A model generated the notes under the pieces. It was not told the origin of the DNA, made no database searches, and saw only the letters and a list, made by a program, of their open reading frames with translations. Shown here piece after piece: positions 21,201 through 27,244 of a DNA stretch of 64,000 nt (its first letter is position 1; each line of letters starts with the position of its first letter). Position numbers and translations under genes: made by a program. The DNA comes from Haliea alexandrii (GTDB taxonomy: Bacteria > Pseudomonadota > Gammaproteobacteria > Pseudomonadales > Halieaceae): the NCBI RefSeq assembly GCF_003719295.1, contig NZ_RFLW01000001.1, positions 124,001 to 188,000 on the forward strand, given 5' to 3'.

Positions 21201-21974
21201 GCGATCGAGTTGCTCAGTTTGGAGAGCGACCTGCGCCAGGCCATTCGCGAGGATTCACTGGAATTGTATTTGCAGGGCAAGTTCGATTGTGCCGGCGTGC
21301 TTGTTGGCACAGAGGCGCTTTGCCGATGGAAGCACCCCGAGCGAGGCAGCATTTCGCCGGGCATTTTTGTGCCCCTTGCGGAAGAATCTGACCTCATCAT
21401 GGAACTGGATGCGTGGGTGATCGGGCAGGTCTGGCGTCGCTTGCACCATTGGCAGACAAAATACCGGAACGTGTTCAGCATTGCTGTCAACGTGTCGGCG
21501 GATACTTTTGTCACGGGCCGCATTTTCGCTGTTCTGGAAAGACTCAGGGACCAGTATCCACTTGACCCTTCGTTGCTGGAAATCGAAATCACCGAATCGG
21601 TACTCGCCAGTGACCTGGAGAGAGTGACGAAAGCATTACTGCGCATCAAAGATCTGGGGCACATGCTCTCTCTGGATGACTTTGGCACCGGCTATTCTTC
21701 ATTGACCTATCTGCAGCGATTCCCCATCGATAAACTCAAAATCGACCAGGCATTTATTCGGGATATCGAAACAAAGACTGACCAGCAGGCCCTGTGCAAA
21801 GCCATTATCGCATTGGCGCAAAGCCTGAACCTGCAAACCATTGCCGAGGGCGTCGAGACACAGACACAACAGGACTTGTTGGTGTCACTCGGCTGCGATC
21901 GGTTGCAAGGCTTTCATCTTCACCGGCCGGAGCCGATTGCTGACTTTGAACGACGTTTTTCCACTAGGGTATGA
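18201..21974 (+). CDS. Large membrane sensor: double beta-propeller, Y_Y_Y domain, degenerate GGDEF, EAL
   Basis: A protein of about 1257 residues. A signal peptide (LALAVVLWCLIAGAASA) is followed by fourteen propeller blades of the two-component-regulator type (for example GFVWFATENGLNRYDG, GHLWIGTLEQGL, GALWLGTDGEGL), enough for two seven-bladed propellers. A Y_Y_Y domain (about 690-760), a membrane helix (about 792-812), a GGDEF-fold domain and an EAL domain follow. The GGDEF motif is replaced by SETEL, so cyclase activity is unlikely. EAL motifs (TEALCRW, EITES, DDFGTGYSSL, IAEGVET) look intact, predicting cyclic-di-GMP hydrolysis controlled by a periplasmic ligand. GTG 18201 is preferred: GAGGA lies just upstream and it gives a normal signal peptide. 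ATG 18186 has no ribosome-binding site and adds an acidic N-terminus. Confidence 0.9.
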   Translation: MDARAFTPSSLARLALAVVLWCLIAGAASAPEKMVFNLLSRDEGLSQVTVNDIFQDSRGFVWFATENGLNRYDGRNVLQFQADPADRGAIANDFVWSIVEDAAGDLWLATEGGGLVHWQRASETFNNIVVPGEDLDPRKRFARQVMIDSAGSLWVGTRGAGLLRFDGRGEFSNHYPLGSEQQSSAEDDVIYALLEIAAGEFLVGASSGLYSFMLETGAFEKLPGKYVDVSTLYIDGKGHLWIGTLEQGLVRKNLKTGEELAFNTGSSPPARLANNEVRDVQEDAEGRIWVATHDGLHLFLGEAHGFQVYRQNDRDRHSLSDNQIMSLHQSEDHVLWVGTRLGGVNRWNPDSWKLGALTPPALDNAAVLAFEDAGIDDTWVGAFTTALLQLSAEGKVLRKFDHDSGYVERGNAPVSALLTDSESRLWIGTMGEGLQMYLPDQNQLHALRHDPADDQSLGADSVMSLYEDSQHRIWAGTFGGGLSLIDPQTLTATRYVQGTRISAIREDSSGALWLGTDGEGLIRLEPDSGAVHRFRHSADTAGSLGSDLIFSLHISQDRSLWIGTSGAGLVRLLDTEDWNREPVFEHLTTGRGLANNVIYGILEDSQRQLWLSSNRGLMRFNPESGSIRYFPRAIGLQNEEFNFGAYHKRRDGRFLFGGTGGYNAFDPMDFGDLDQGPRIALTRIEVANKPLQPVAALARSGGLELDYDENAITFEYAALSFLAPESNLYSVKLEGFDQDWTAPSKRMHSTYTNLDAGRYVFQIRAANGYGAWSKTPFEVGVVINAAPWATPQAYFVYCVLISALLYGFFRWRLRVIEREARIRQLAFYDRRTGLPNLDLFTQRTAAALSETREDERSLVVITLRLKTIARLRNILGLGSVDELLSTVVPRLTQQLFGSGQSTTTCDLARISETELAAYVLLDDPKSEAGIWANRLCKAISSPIYHDGRQLHVSVFAGIATFPQDGTTATKLIESASTAAQDNDVGQAESFAFYDRSMTKRAIELLSLESDLRQAIREDSLELYLQGKFDCAGVLVGTEALCRWKHPERGSISPGIFVPLAEESDLIMELDAWVIGQVWRRLHHWQTKYRNVFSIAVNVSADTFVTGRIFAVLERLRDQYPLDPSLLEIEITESVLASDLERVTKALLRIKDLGHMLSLDDFGTGYSSLTYLQRFPIDKLKIDQAFIRDIETKTDQQALCKAIIALAQSLNLQTIAEGVETQTQQDLLVSLGCDRLQGFHLHRPEPIADFERRFSTRV

Positions 21975-22109
21975 TTCAGGAATCGGTTGGGCGGGCATCG
22001 ATCAGATAGATAGATCACGCCTGTGAGGTGCCGAATAGGATTGACCGTGGGTCATTTTGAGTGGGCGTTGCGGCGTTCGGCGGGGACCATCGACCGAGGA
22101 TAGACAACG

Positions 22110-22130
22110 GGGTAAATGGTCGGTGTGAGA
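22110..22130. repeat. Left attachment site (21-bp direct repeat)
   Basis: This copy begins GGGTAAATGG and ends GGTGTGAGA. It is identical over 21 bases to 28694-28714 and contains the last 14 bases of tRNA-Pro including the CCA end, which marks it as the displaced copy made by integrase-mediated insertion. Confidence 0.92.
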
Positions 22131-22194
22131 TGGCCCGAATAGTAGCCATAACCCATTGTTTTAATTGATTTCAGGTATCGAAAAGTTTAACAAG

Positions 22195-22213
22195 TACCCC
22201 CAAAAATACCCCC
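22195..22213. promoter_or_regulatory. Putative left integrase arm sites (2 x TACCCCC)
   Basis: Two direct TACCCCC heptamers start 12 bases apart (22195 and 22207). The same heptamer with the same 12-base step recurs at the other element end (28569 and 28581). Arm-type integrase binding is inferred from position and symmetry only. Confidence 0.5.
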
Positions 22214-22495
22214 AAGTCTTTTTGTCACCACCTTTTCACGCCAGCCGGTCGGGGGTCTCAACCTTAGCATTCCTTAACTTAACTATATCTCCGTCATAGA
22301 CCTGTGCTCCCCATTTTGGAAGCGTATAAGTGAGGCTCCCCCGGCGATGCCCAGCCTAGACACTCCGGGTCTTGAGGCTCCCGACTATGCGAGTGGTTTA
22401 AGTTACAAGTGTCTGGACAGCTATCGCACTGCGTGCGGGATTGGCTCGCTGATTTATGTTATTTTCAGGTTAATTCTAATAACAGGTCAGCCCCT

Positions 22496-22711
22496 ATGAG
22501 CGGTGAATTATTCCAGATAGCCTTTACTTTGGTATTCCAAATCCCATTGGCGTTGGTGGTTTGGGGGTGGGGTCGAAGATACGATAAACGCTATGTTTTG
22601 GCCACCATACTAACTTTGATACCTTTAATTGGTGTGTTCTATTTTTATTGGTACATCTACAAAACTGTCCGCTACCTGTTGGACATGGCGCGTCCCGAAC
22701 CCATGGGGTGA
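22496..22711 (+). CDS. Small two-helix membrane protein
   Basis: A 71-residue protein with two hydrophobic segments, FTLVFQIPLALVVWGW near residues 8-23 and LATILTLIPLIGVFYFYWYI near 34-53, separated by a short basic loop (GRRYDKR), and a short C-terminal tail. The ATG at 22496 has AGG eight bases upstream; the longer frame starting at 22409 lacks a plausible signal and family look. It is the first gene inside the left end of the integrative element. Function unknown; small two-helix proteins of this kind include holin-like, toxin and PMP3-like families, but no specific match is recognised. Confidence 0.6.
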   Translation: MSGELFQIAFTLVFQIPLALVVWGWGRRYDKRYVLATILTLIPLIGVFYFYWYIYKTVRYLLDMARPEPMG

Positions 22712-23287
22712 CAACAACCTGCGCTTTCCTAATGAAACTAGCTAAGGTTCTTTGAAAGCGTTTCATTTCGCGGGGGCGCTGAGTCGCGGTATTCTGCTAG
22801 ATACCTTCACCCGGTTGCCTGGTTGTTGTTTATGACTGAACAAAGGTACTCCCCAGCACCAGCCGCACGGGGGCGCGGAGTCGTGAATAACGGGAGTTTT
22901 TCGGTACTGCTAGGGGGTGGTGGTTCATGCCCGCCGTTCGCTCGAACAATGCAACCACATAGTGAAAAATCTCATATATGGCGGGGCTTTACGCTTCCTA
23001 GCCCCCGTAGCGTCAAACTGTCCGGGAGTACCTTCGGACACGTCCGGTCATGTTCGCCGGACACCTGTATTTTGAAAACTGAATTTTTACGGCGAGAAAA
23101 AAGACTACCCACGCGGTTTTGCTGGTGAAGCCCTTTTGACTTTTACCCACCCACCGCCGTGCGGCGCGCACAAAAATAGTACAGATTAGTGTGACAGCGA
23201 CTATAGGCGCGGTTTCCGGTATGCCGGTCAATCACTTTCTGCCTACCCCCCCCCGGCGGTGGACTATGCTGGTGCTACACTCAAACC
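22712..23287. other. 576-base gene-free stretch inside the element, with two inverted repeats
   Basis: No convincing gene was found; a 101-codon frame at 22823-23128 has poor composition and no ribosome-binding site. Two adjacent inverted repeats occupy 23019-23062: TGTCCG/CGGACA with a 10-base spacer, and GTCCGG/CCGGAC with a 9-base spacer. They could be operators or a structured recognition site for the downstream three-gene cassette. Confidence 0.5.
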
Positions 23288-23434
23288 ATGAAACCAGCCA
23301 ACAACAAGCCCGCTCAGACACGCCAGGAAGCCGCTGAACGGCGCTCCCATCACAAGCTCATCGCGTGGGTGTTCCTGCCGGGCGCTCTGCTGGGCTTCGG
23401 AGCGGCTGTACTGGTGATGGATCGGTGGGGCTAG
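23288..23434 (+). CDS. Very small single-helix membrane protein
   Basis: A 48-residue frame has a basic, Gln/Ala-rich N-terminus (KPAQTRQEAAERRSHHK) and one membrane helix (LIAWVFLPGALLGFGAAVLVM). It stops 12 bases before the zinc-ribbon gene on the same strand. No strong ribosome-binding site is seen. Topology is visible in the sequence; function is unknown. It is probably translated with its downstream neighbour. Confidence 0.45.
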   Translation: MKPANNKPAQTRQEAAERRSHHKLIAWVFLPGALLGFGAAVLVMDRWG

Positions 23435-23446
23435 AGACGCACCGCT

Positions 23447-24100
23447 ATGCAAAACAAATATTGTCCCAACTGTGGCGCGCCTCTCGATAAGCCGGGCAGC
23501 CTCTGCCGAGACTGCCTTGGGATTGGTGAGCCTAGCAATAAAGCTGAAGATACCAAGCGCATCAGACGGAGTGCAGGGGGTATGCCACGCTGGTTACGCA
23601 GATTGCTTCGAGGATCAGTAATCATTCTCTTGCCCTTTGTTTTGGTAGGGGGCGCGTTGTTCGTCGCAATAACTACCGAAAACAAACGAAGCCAGGCGCA
23701 GAGTGCGGAATACGAAGCCAAAAAAGCAGAGCGCATAGCCGGAGAGGAAGCAACCCGAGCAGAAATTGAGGAGCGCAGGCTAGCCAGTTCTGAAGAGGAG
23801 GCTGAGTGCAAGGCTGACTGGCAGTGCTGGGCAGAGCGTCATTCACTCAGGGCCATTCTGTCTTGCCAGCCGCAAATTGAGAATCAGGCAAAATATGATT
23901 TCCGTTGGACGGATAGCTGGCTTCAGCCGAAGTTCTCACGCGTTAGTGCAACAGAGAAGAAAAATATCTTTGTTTACTCAGGGGACAGTTTGCAGTTGCA
24001 GAATGGCTTCGGCGCATGGGAAAACCATATCTATCGGTGTCGCTACAACGTCGAGGCTGAAAATGTAGACTTCGTTGAGGTCAAGCCGGGCCGTCTATAA
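23447..24100 (+). CDS. Zinc-ribbon, membrane, coiled-coil protein of unknown function
   Basis: A 217-residue protein. Residues 5-24 hold a zinc ribbon (YCPNCGAP then CRDC). A basic stretch (PRWLRRLLRG) leads into one membrane helix (SVIILLPFVLVGGALFVAI, about 58-76), then a charged coiled coil rich in Glu/Ala/Arg (about 80-115). A C-terminal domain contains three Cys residues (CWAERHS, LSCQP, YRCRYN) and ends KPGRL. The layout is that of a cytosolic metal-binding module joined to an extracytoplasmic domain. I do not recognise the family. It is the central gene of the element's plus-strand cassette. Confidence 0.7.
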   Translation: MQNKYCPNCGAPLDKPGSLCRDCLGIGEPSNKAEDTKRIRRSAGGMPRWLRRLLRGSVIILLPFVLVGGALFVAITTENKRSQAQSAEYEAKKAERIAGEEATRAEIEERRLASSEEEAECKADWQCWAERHSLRAILSCQPQIENQAKYDFRWTDSWLQPKFSRVSATEKKNIFVYSGDSLQLQNGFGAWENHIYRCRYNVEAENVDFVEVKPGRL

Positions 24101-24176
24101 TCTCCGCCCGTGCGTCTAGCATCTAGATAGAAAAATATTGCCCCCGACCGAGGGGTCATGCAGACAAGGACTTGCC

Positions 24177-24632
24177 ATGAATACGGAACTAAATTTCGCT
24201 CTGCTCGCGGTCCTTCTAAGTACCATAGTTTATTTTCAATTGAAGGACTTCAGAACTCAGTCTATTGAACGAACAGCAGCATTGAACCGGATTTATGAAA
24301 TTGCAGCACGACTAGATCACTACGAAATCCAACTGGCAATTAGTGGACGCGAGCTTAGGATAATCCTGATGCAGGAGCATAGACCTGAGAAGCTGGAGGA
24401 AGCTGAAAATCTGCACGGAAAGCTTCACAATGTCAGAATGCAAATCCTTTTCTTAAAAGCAGACTTAAAAGAGCTATCTCAATTCCTAGACATTAAGAGC
24501 GACAACTATGAAATAACAGGTGCTTTCAAAAAAGCCGCGGAAATCGAGAAAAAATCGGAAAACTTGCTTGAAGAGGCTGGTATCTGGAGCCGCCGCTCCA
24601 TCTTGGTTTCTGCTACAAACAGTAAGCAGTGA
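24177..24632 (+). CDS. Membrane-anchored coiled-coil protein of unknown function
   Basis: A 151-residue protein. One N-terminal membrane helix (LNFALLAVLLSTIVYF) is followed by an almost entirely helical, charged remainder with heptad-like Leu/Ile spacing (about residues 25-130). AGGA lies eight bases before the ATG at 24177. The gene is clearly more AT-rich than the chromosome. It follows the zinc-ribbon gene by 76 bases on the same strand. No known family is recognised; the layout resembles accessory proteins of phage-defence or phage-exclusion loci only in a general sense. Confidence 0.65.
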   Translation: MNTELNFALLAVLLSTIVYFQLKDFRTQSIERTAALNRIYEIAARLDHYEIQLAISGRELRIILMQEHRPEKLEEAENLHGKLHNVRMQILFLKADLKELSQFLDIKSDNYEITGAFKKAAEIEKKSENLLEEAGIWSRRSILVSATNSKQ

Positions 24633-24817
24633 CAGCCAGATCCTTCAGTGTAACAAGGTGGCGATTGAAGAAACGGCGACGCTCTTTATGGAGTTAAACA
24701 GATTTTCTAAGATGAGTACTGCGTTTAGGAGCGTGGCATACCTTGAAAGATGTCCCCAAGTACCCCTCCCGCGTAACTCCCTTTTTATGGGCTGAGAAAA
24801 TCATCACTCTAAGCCTT

Positions 24818-25012
24818 TTATGGCTTCTGAAAATCATCACTCTGACAGCGCACTAACTCGCGCTCGATAGCCAGGCGCACGAACTCCGAACGGTTGCGGT
24901 GCTGGTGGTGACTGCCCTGCGCCATGACTCTATCCACGGCGGCAACGGTGGCCGACTCCACGGATACAATCAGGCGTTCGGGGTTTCTCAATCGACGTGG
25001 GTTAGTGCTCAC
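24818..25012 (-). CDS. Ribbon-helix-helix DNA-binding protein
   Basis: This 64-residue protein has the pattern RLIVSVESATVAAVDRVM then HRNRSEFVRLAIERELVR: a beta strand, a helix, a turn and an S-E-F-V-R-L-A second helix, as in CopG/Arc-type repressors and antitoxins. Such proteins bind short inverted repeats as dimers. No partner toxin gene is adjacent. It converges on the coiled-coil gene and lies 152 bases from the winged-helix gene on the same strand. Candidate targets are the inverted repeats at 25151-25277 or 23019-23062. Confidence 0.75.
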   Translation of the reverse strand: MSTNPRRLRNPERLIVSVESATVAAVDRVMAQGSHHQHRNRSEFVRLAIERELVRCQSDDFQKP

Positions 25013-25150
25013 GGCTTCAACTCTCCTGTGCCAGGGTATCTCCGGTAGAATTTATGGCGATAGGCGACTCAATTCTGCACCCGCCCGCTTGCCATTGACT
25101 GCTCTGGAGCTCCATTGAAAGGGGTACCCCCTTGGTAAATATATAAAGGC

Positions 25151-25277
25151 GTCCACGTTATGGACTAAGCGGTGCCCACCCATCGGACCCGTTTCTGGAC
25201 CGACTGGTACCTTCCAGCGTCGTCCCGCGCCCTTTGTCGTCCCCGTTTATGGACCGAGCCTAGTCCATGTTCTGGAC
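25151..25277. repeat. Four GTCCA-N5-TGGAC-type inverted repeats
   Basis: Two perfect copies, GTCCA-CGTTA-TGGAC (25151-25165) and GTCCA-TGTTC-TGGAC (25263-25277, with one more matching base pair outside), flank two degraded ones, GACCC-GTTTC-TGGAC (25186-25200) and TCCCC-GTTTA-TGGAC (25240-25254). All keep the right arm TGGAC and a GTT core. They cover the last part of the winged-helix gene and its stop codon. Confidence 0.75.
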
Positions 25278-25698
25278 TGGGTGTTTTGATAGCTTCCAAT
25301 GAGAATTGCCTCGGCGGCTTATTTGTCGGCGGCACCTCTAACTTACCCTCGCAATCATGTATCTGCACCCATGCCAGCGCATACAAAGCGCATTGCCCGC
25401 CAGGATTGGTAAACTTGCCCTCCCGCGTTTTTACTATCAACTCAGCATTCAATAGCTCTGCTACCGCCCGGCTGATTGTCTGCCGTGAACGCCAACCTCG
25501 CTTGCTCAGCGTCGAGTATGCGACCTGTAGATCGCCGTTATTCCTGCCGTTGAATTGGCATGCCAGGTCCATCAGCAGCTTTGCGCCAGCGCCAGACAGG
25601 TTGCAATAATCTGGATGCTCCCAAACCACACGGGGCAGCGCACCATGACCCGCTCCACTACCCGCACGCCCCTTTGACTTTGTGTAACTACGCCCCAT
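25165..25698 (-). CDS. Winged-helix DNA-binding protein of the element
   Basis: A 177-residue protein from MGRSYTKS. The central region (VVWEHPDYCNLSGAGAKLLMDLACQF, then YSTLSKRGWRSRQTISRAVAELLNAELIVKTREG) has the winged-helix look of plasmid and phage replication initiators and transcription regulators: a first helix, a recognition helix and a wing. The C-terminus is basic (HKRGRQRAR, QKRVRW). Four inverted repeats lie in its own 3' end. It overlaps the upstream gene by 11 bases, so it is the last gene of the AlpA operon. Replication initiator or repressor are both possible. M1 at 25710 is an alternative start. Confidence 0.7.
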   Translation of the reverse strand: MGRSYTKSKGRAGSGAGHGALPRVVWEHPDYCNLSGAGAKLLMDLACQFNGRNNGDLQVAYSTLSKRGWRSRQTISRAVAELLNAELIVKTREGKFTNPGGQCALYALAWVQIHDCEGKLEVPPTNKPPRQFSLEAIKTPSPEHGLGSVHKRGRQRARDDAGRYQSVQKRVRWVGTA

Positions 25699-25927
25699 GA
25701 TCGCCACCACTGCGCCGAAGTATCAGCACGAGGTTGTCCGGCTCACTATCGTAAAGCTCCACTAGCGGGTCCCCGTTCATGATGCGCTGGCGTGCTTCCT
25801 GCTCACTATCCGCAGAAACGGCAACATGCACTATCGTTGTGTGACGCGCCTCGAAAACGTAGGTAAACTTGCCGTGGCTGTACTGGTTAGCGCCCTGTGC
25901 CGGGGCGCTGGCTTCTCCCTCTCTCAT
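25688..25927 (-). CDS. Small hypothetical protein in the AlpA operon
   Basis: A 79-residue protein: a short polar N-terminus, then a compact alpha/beta-looking region (KFTYVFEARHTTIVHVAVSA then EQEARQRIMNG) and a Val/Leu-rich strand (NLVLILRR). No known motif is recognised. It overlaps the preceding Cys-rich gene by 4 bases and the following winged-helix gene by 11 bases, so it is very likely translated as part of this operon. Confidence 0.6.
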   Translation of the reverse strand: MREGEASAPAQGANQYSHGKFTYVFEARHTTIVHVAVSADSEQEARQRIMNGDPLVELYDSEPDNLVLILRRSGGDHGA

Positions 25928-26142
25928 CTCCCCACCTCCACCACCTGCAAGCCGTCCAATTTGGCCTCGGAATCGACTGAATCAGCGCGACTAGCGGCAT
26001 ACCCCTTACTGATGGGCCGGTGAGCGTAAAGCGGGCATTTGGGGGACGTACACGCGCTGATTTGCTGTCGCCAGTTACCCTCCGCCATTGGGTCATAGAT
26101 ACACTCGCGGCACTTATCGTTGATTGCCTTACGCAAGCTCAT
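25924..26142 (-). CDS. Small cysteine-rich protein in the AlpA operon
   Basis: A 72-residue protein starting MSLRKAINDKCRECIYDP, with a second Cys pair in ACTSPKCPLYAHRP. Four cysteines in two pairs suggest a zinc-binding fold. Proteins with this opening are familiar to me next to AlpA regulators in proteobacterial integrative elements, but no function is known. Both ends overlap neighbouring genes by 4 bases, indicating translational coupling. Confidence 0.7.
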   Translation of the reverse strand: MSLRKAINDKCRECIYDPMAEGNWRQQISACTSPKCPLYAHRPISKGYAASRADSVDSEAKLDGLQVVEVGR

Positions 26143-26360
26143 ACAGCCCCCTTCACTTGGTCGCGCTCAGCGATACGGGACGCTATCCAAGTTTGCACCT
26201 CAGCAGCCACCCATGCGGATGCGCGGGTACCTATCTTCACGGGACGCGGGAATGTTCCTGCCTGAATTTCAGCGTAGATTGCACTGCGCTTTTTGCCGGT
26301 CGCGCTTTCGACTTCCGGCAGGCGCAATAGCGTAGTGGAGTTGTTCGGTTGTATTGCCAT
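26139..26360 (-). CDS. AlpA-family phage regulatory protein
   Basis: This 73-residue MerR-like helix-turn-helix protein contains LLRLPEVESATGKKRSAIYAEI then GTFPRPVKIGTRASAWVAAEV and WIASR, matching the AlpA pattern end to end. AlpA proteins act as excisionase or as activators of integrase and excision genes in P4-like elements. It is the first gene of a four-gene minus-strand operon and probably the control switch of this element. The promoter region lies at 26361-26508, which also separates it from the unknown 240-residue gene. Confidence 0.9.
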   Translation of the reverse strand: MAIQPNNSTTLLRLPEVESATGKKRSAIYAEIQAGTFPRPVKIGTRASAWVAAEVQTWIASRIAERDQVKGAV

Positions 26361-26508
26361 GCTTCCGGCCCTCCGTGGGCGTTATTGGATACATGGACAG
26401 GATGACGCTAAACCCGAGGGCAGATAATTAGCGAAAAATATGGGAAGTTACGTTTTTTGTGCTAATCCTCCTATTAAAGAATATTCTGTCGACCGCGACC
26501 TACGGATA

Positions 26509-27231
26509 TCAAAAAATATTGTCCGCTTCGGTTTCCTTTGGTACTCCCTTCGTACACCTAACGACATCCGCAGCAGTAAAAGTACAGTCGAACAGAAACG
26601 AGGTAATATCTGCGACAATTTCTCGCTTCCACTGCCCCGTCTTCCGCATGATATGTCTCGAAAGTACTCTAACAAAGTAAACGCGGTCTGCCTTGCCCCC
26701 CCTTACCTGAGTTAAATGAGCTGGATCGTAGTGGAAGCTCTCCATTATAGCTTCCCGCATAGCCATAATTGGTTTCAAAGGATCATTCTGGGGCATTATG
26801 CTTTCCAGCTTAGTGATAAGACCCTCCTCCCCACCCTGACTACTACCCCCGCTTATAAGATCAAAGTAAGACTCATCGGGTATACATAATCCGGCTGGCA
26901 TGTTTATCCAAAGGTCTTGTAACTCATCCAATTTACGGACAAACGATTCTCTCCAGGTGAGCACTTCGGCCTGAGTACCATACTTTTTATCAGTGAATTT
27001 TCTACAGCAAATAATCAGCACGAATAAGTCTTGTTGGCCGCGCACCGGGTCGCCTTCAAAAAACCTCCCAGCTCGACGCCAGACATGAGAAAGACTTGGT
27101 GAAATCAAAGCTTGATATGCTTCGTTAGCGTGCTTGATCTCTAAATCATGAGGATCATCAGGGTAACCTTCTATCACCGATCTCGCGTAATCGTAGGTTT
27201 GGGCCTCCAACCATTCCGGGCAATCGTTCAT
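26509..27231 (-). CDS. Hypothetical element protein next to the integrase
   Basis: A 240-residue soluble protein of AT-rich codon use, with no membrane segment. The C-terminal part (KADRVYFVRVLSRHIMRKTGQWKR, then EIVADITSFLFDC) is basic and helical and resembles proteins of unknown function that often sit beside P4-type integrases; that resemblance is from memory. The middle has a Gly/Ser-rich loop (SGGSSQGGEEG). It ends 148 bases before the alpA start and begins 13 bases after the integrase stop on the same strand. It is a candidate cargo gene, possibly defence-related, with no direct evidence. Confidence 0.65.
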   Translation of the reverse strand: MNDCPEWLEAQTYDYARSVIEGYPDDPHDLEIKHANEAYQALISPSLSHVWRRAGRFFEGDPVRGQQDLFVLIICCRKFTDKKYGTQAEVLTWRESFVRKLDELQDLWINMPAGLCIPDESYFDLISGGSSQGGEEGLITKLESIMPQNDPLKPIMAMREAIMESFHYDPAHLTQVRGGKADRVYFVRVLSRHIMRKTGQWKREIVADITSFLFDCTFTAADVVRCTKGVPKETEADNIF

Positions 27232-27244
27232 GAGAGAATCCTTT

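Larger units (their letters stand above)
21975..22495. other. Gene-free region holding the left end of the integrative element
   Basis: Bases 21975-22109 are chromosomal sequence left of the element, with no gene seen. The attachment repeat is at 22110-22130. Bases 22131-22495 are the non-coding left end of the element and hold two TACCCCC heptamers at 22195-22201 and 22207-22213. Nothing else recognisable was seen. Confidence 0.7.

Noticed and set aside
22823-23128. 101-codon frame in the gene-free part of the element
   Set aside because: No ribosome-binding site, implausible composition, and it runs straight through the inverted repeats at 23019-23062.
25151-25277. CRISPR-like array
   Set aside because: The repeats are short palindromes with uneven spacing (start-to-start 35, 54 and 23 bases) and partly coding, with no cas genes, so they are better read as protein-binding sites.
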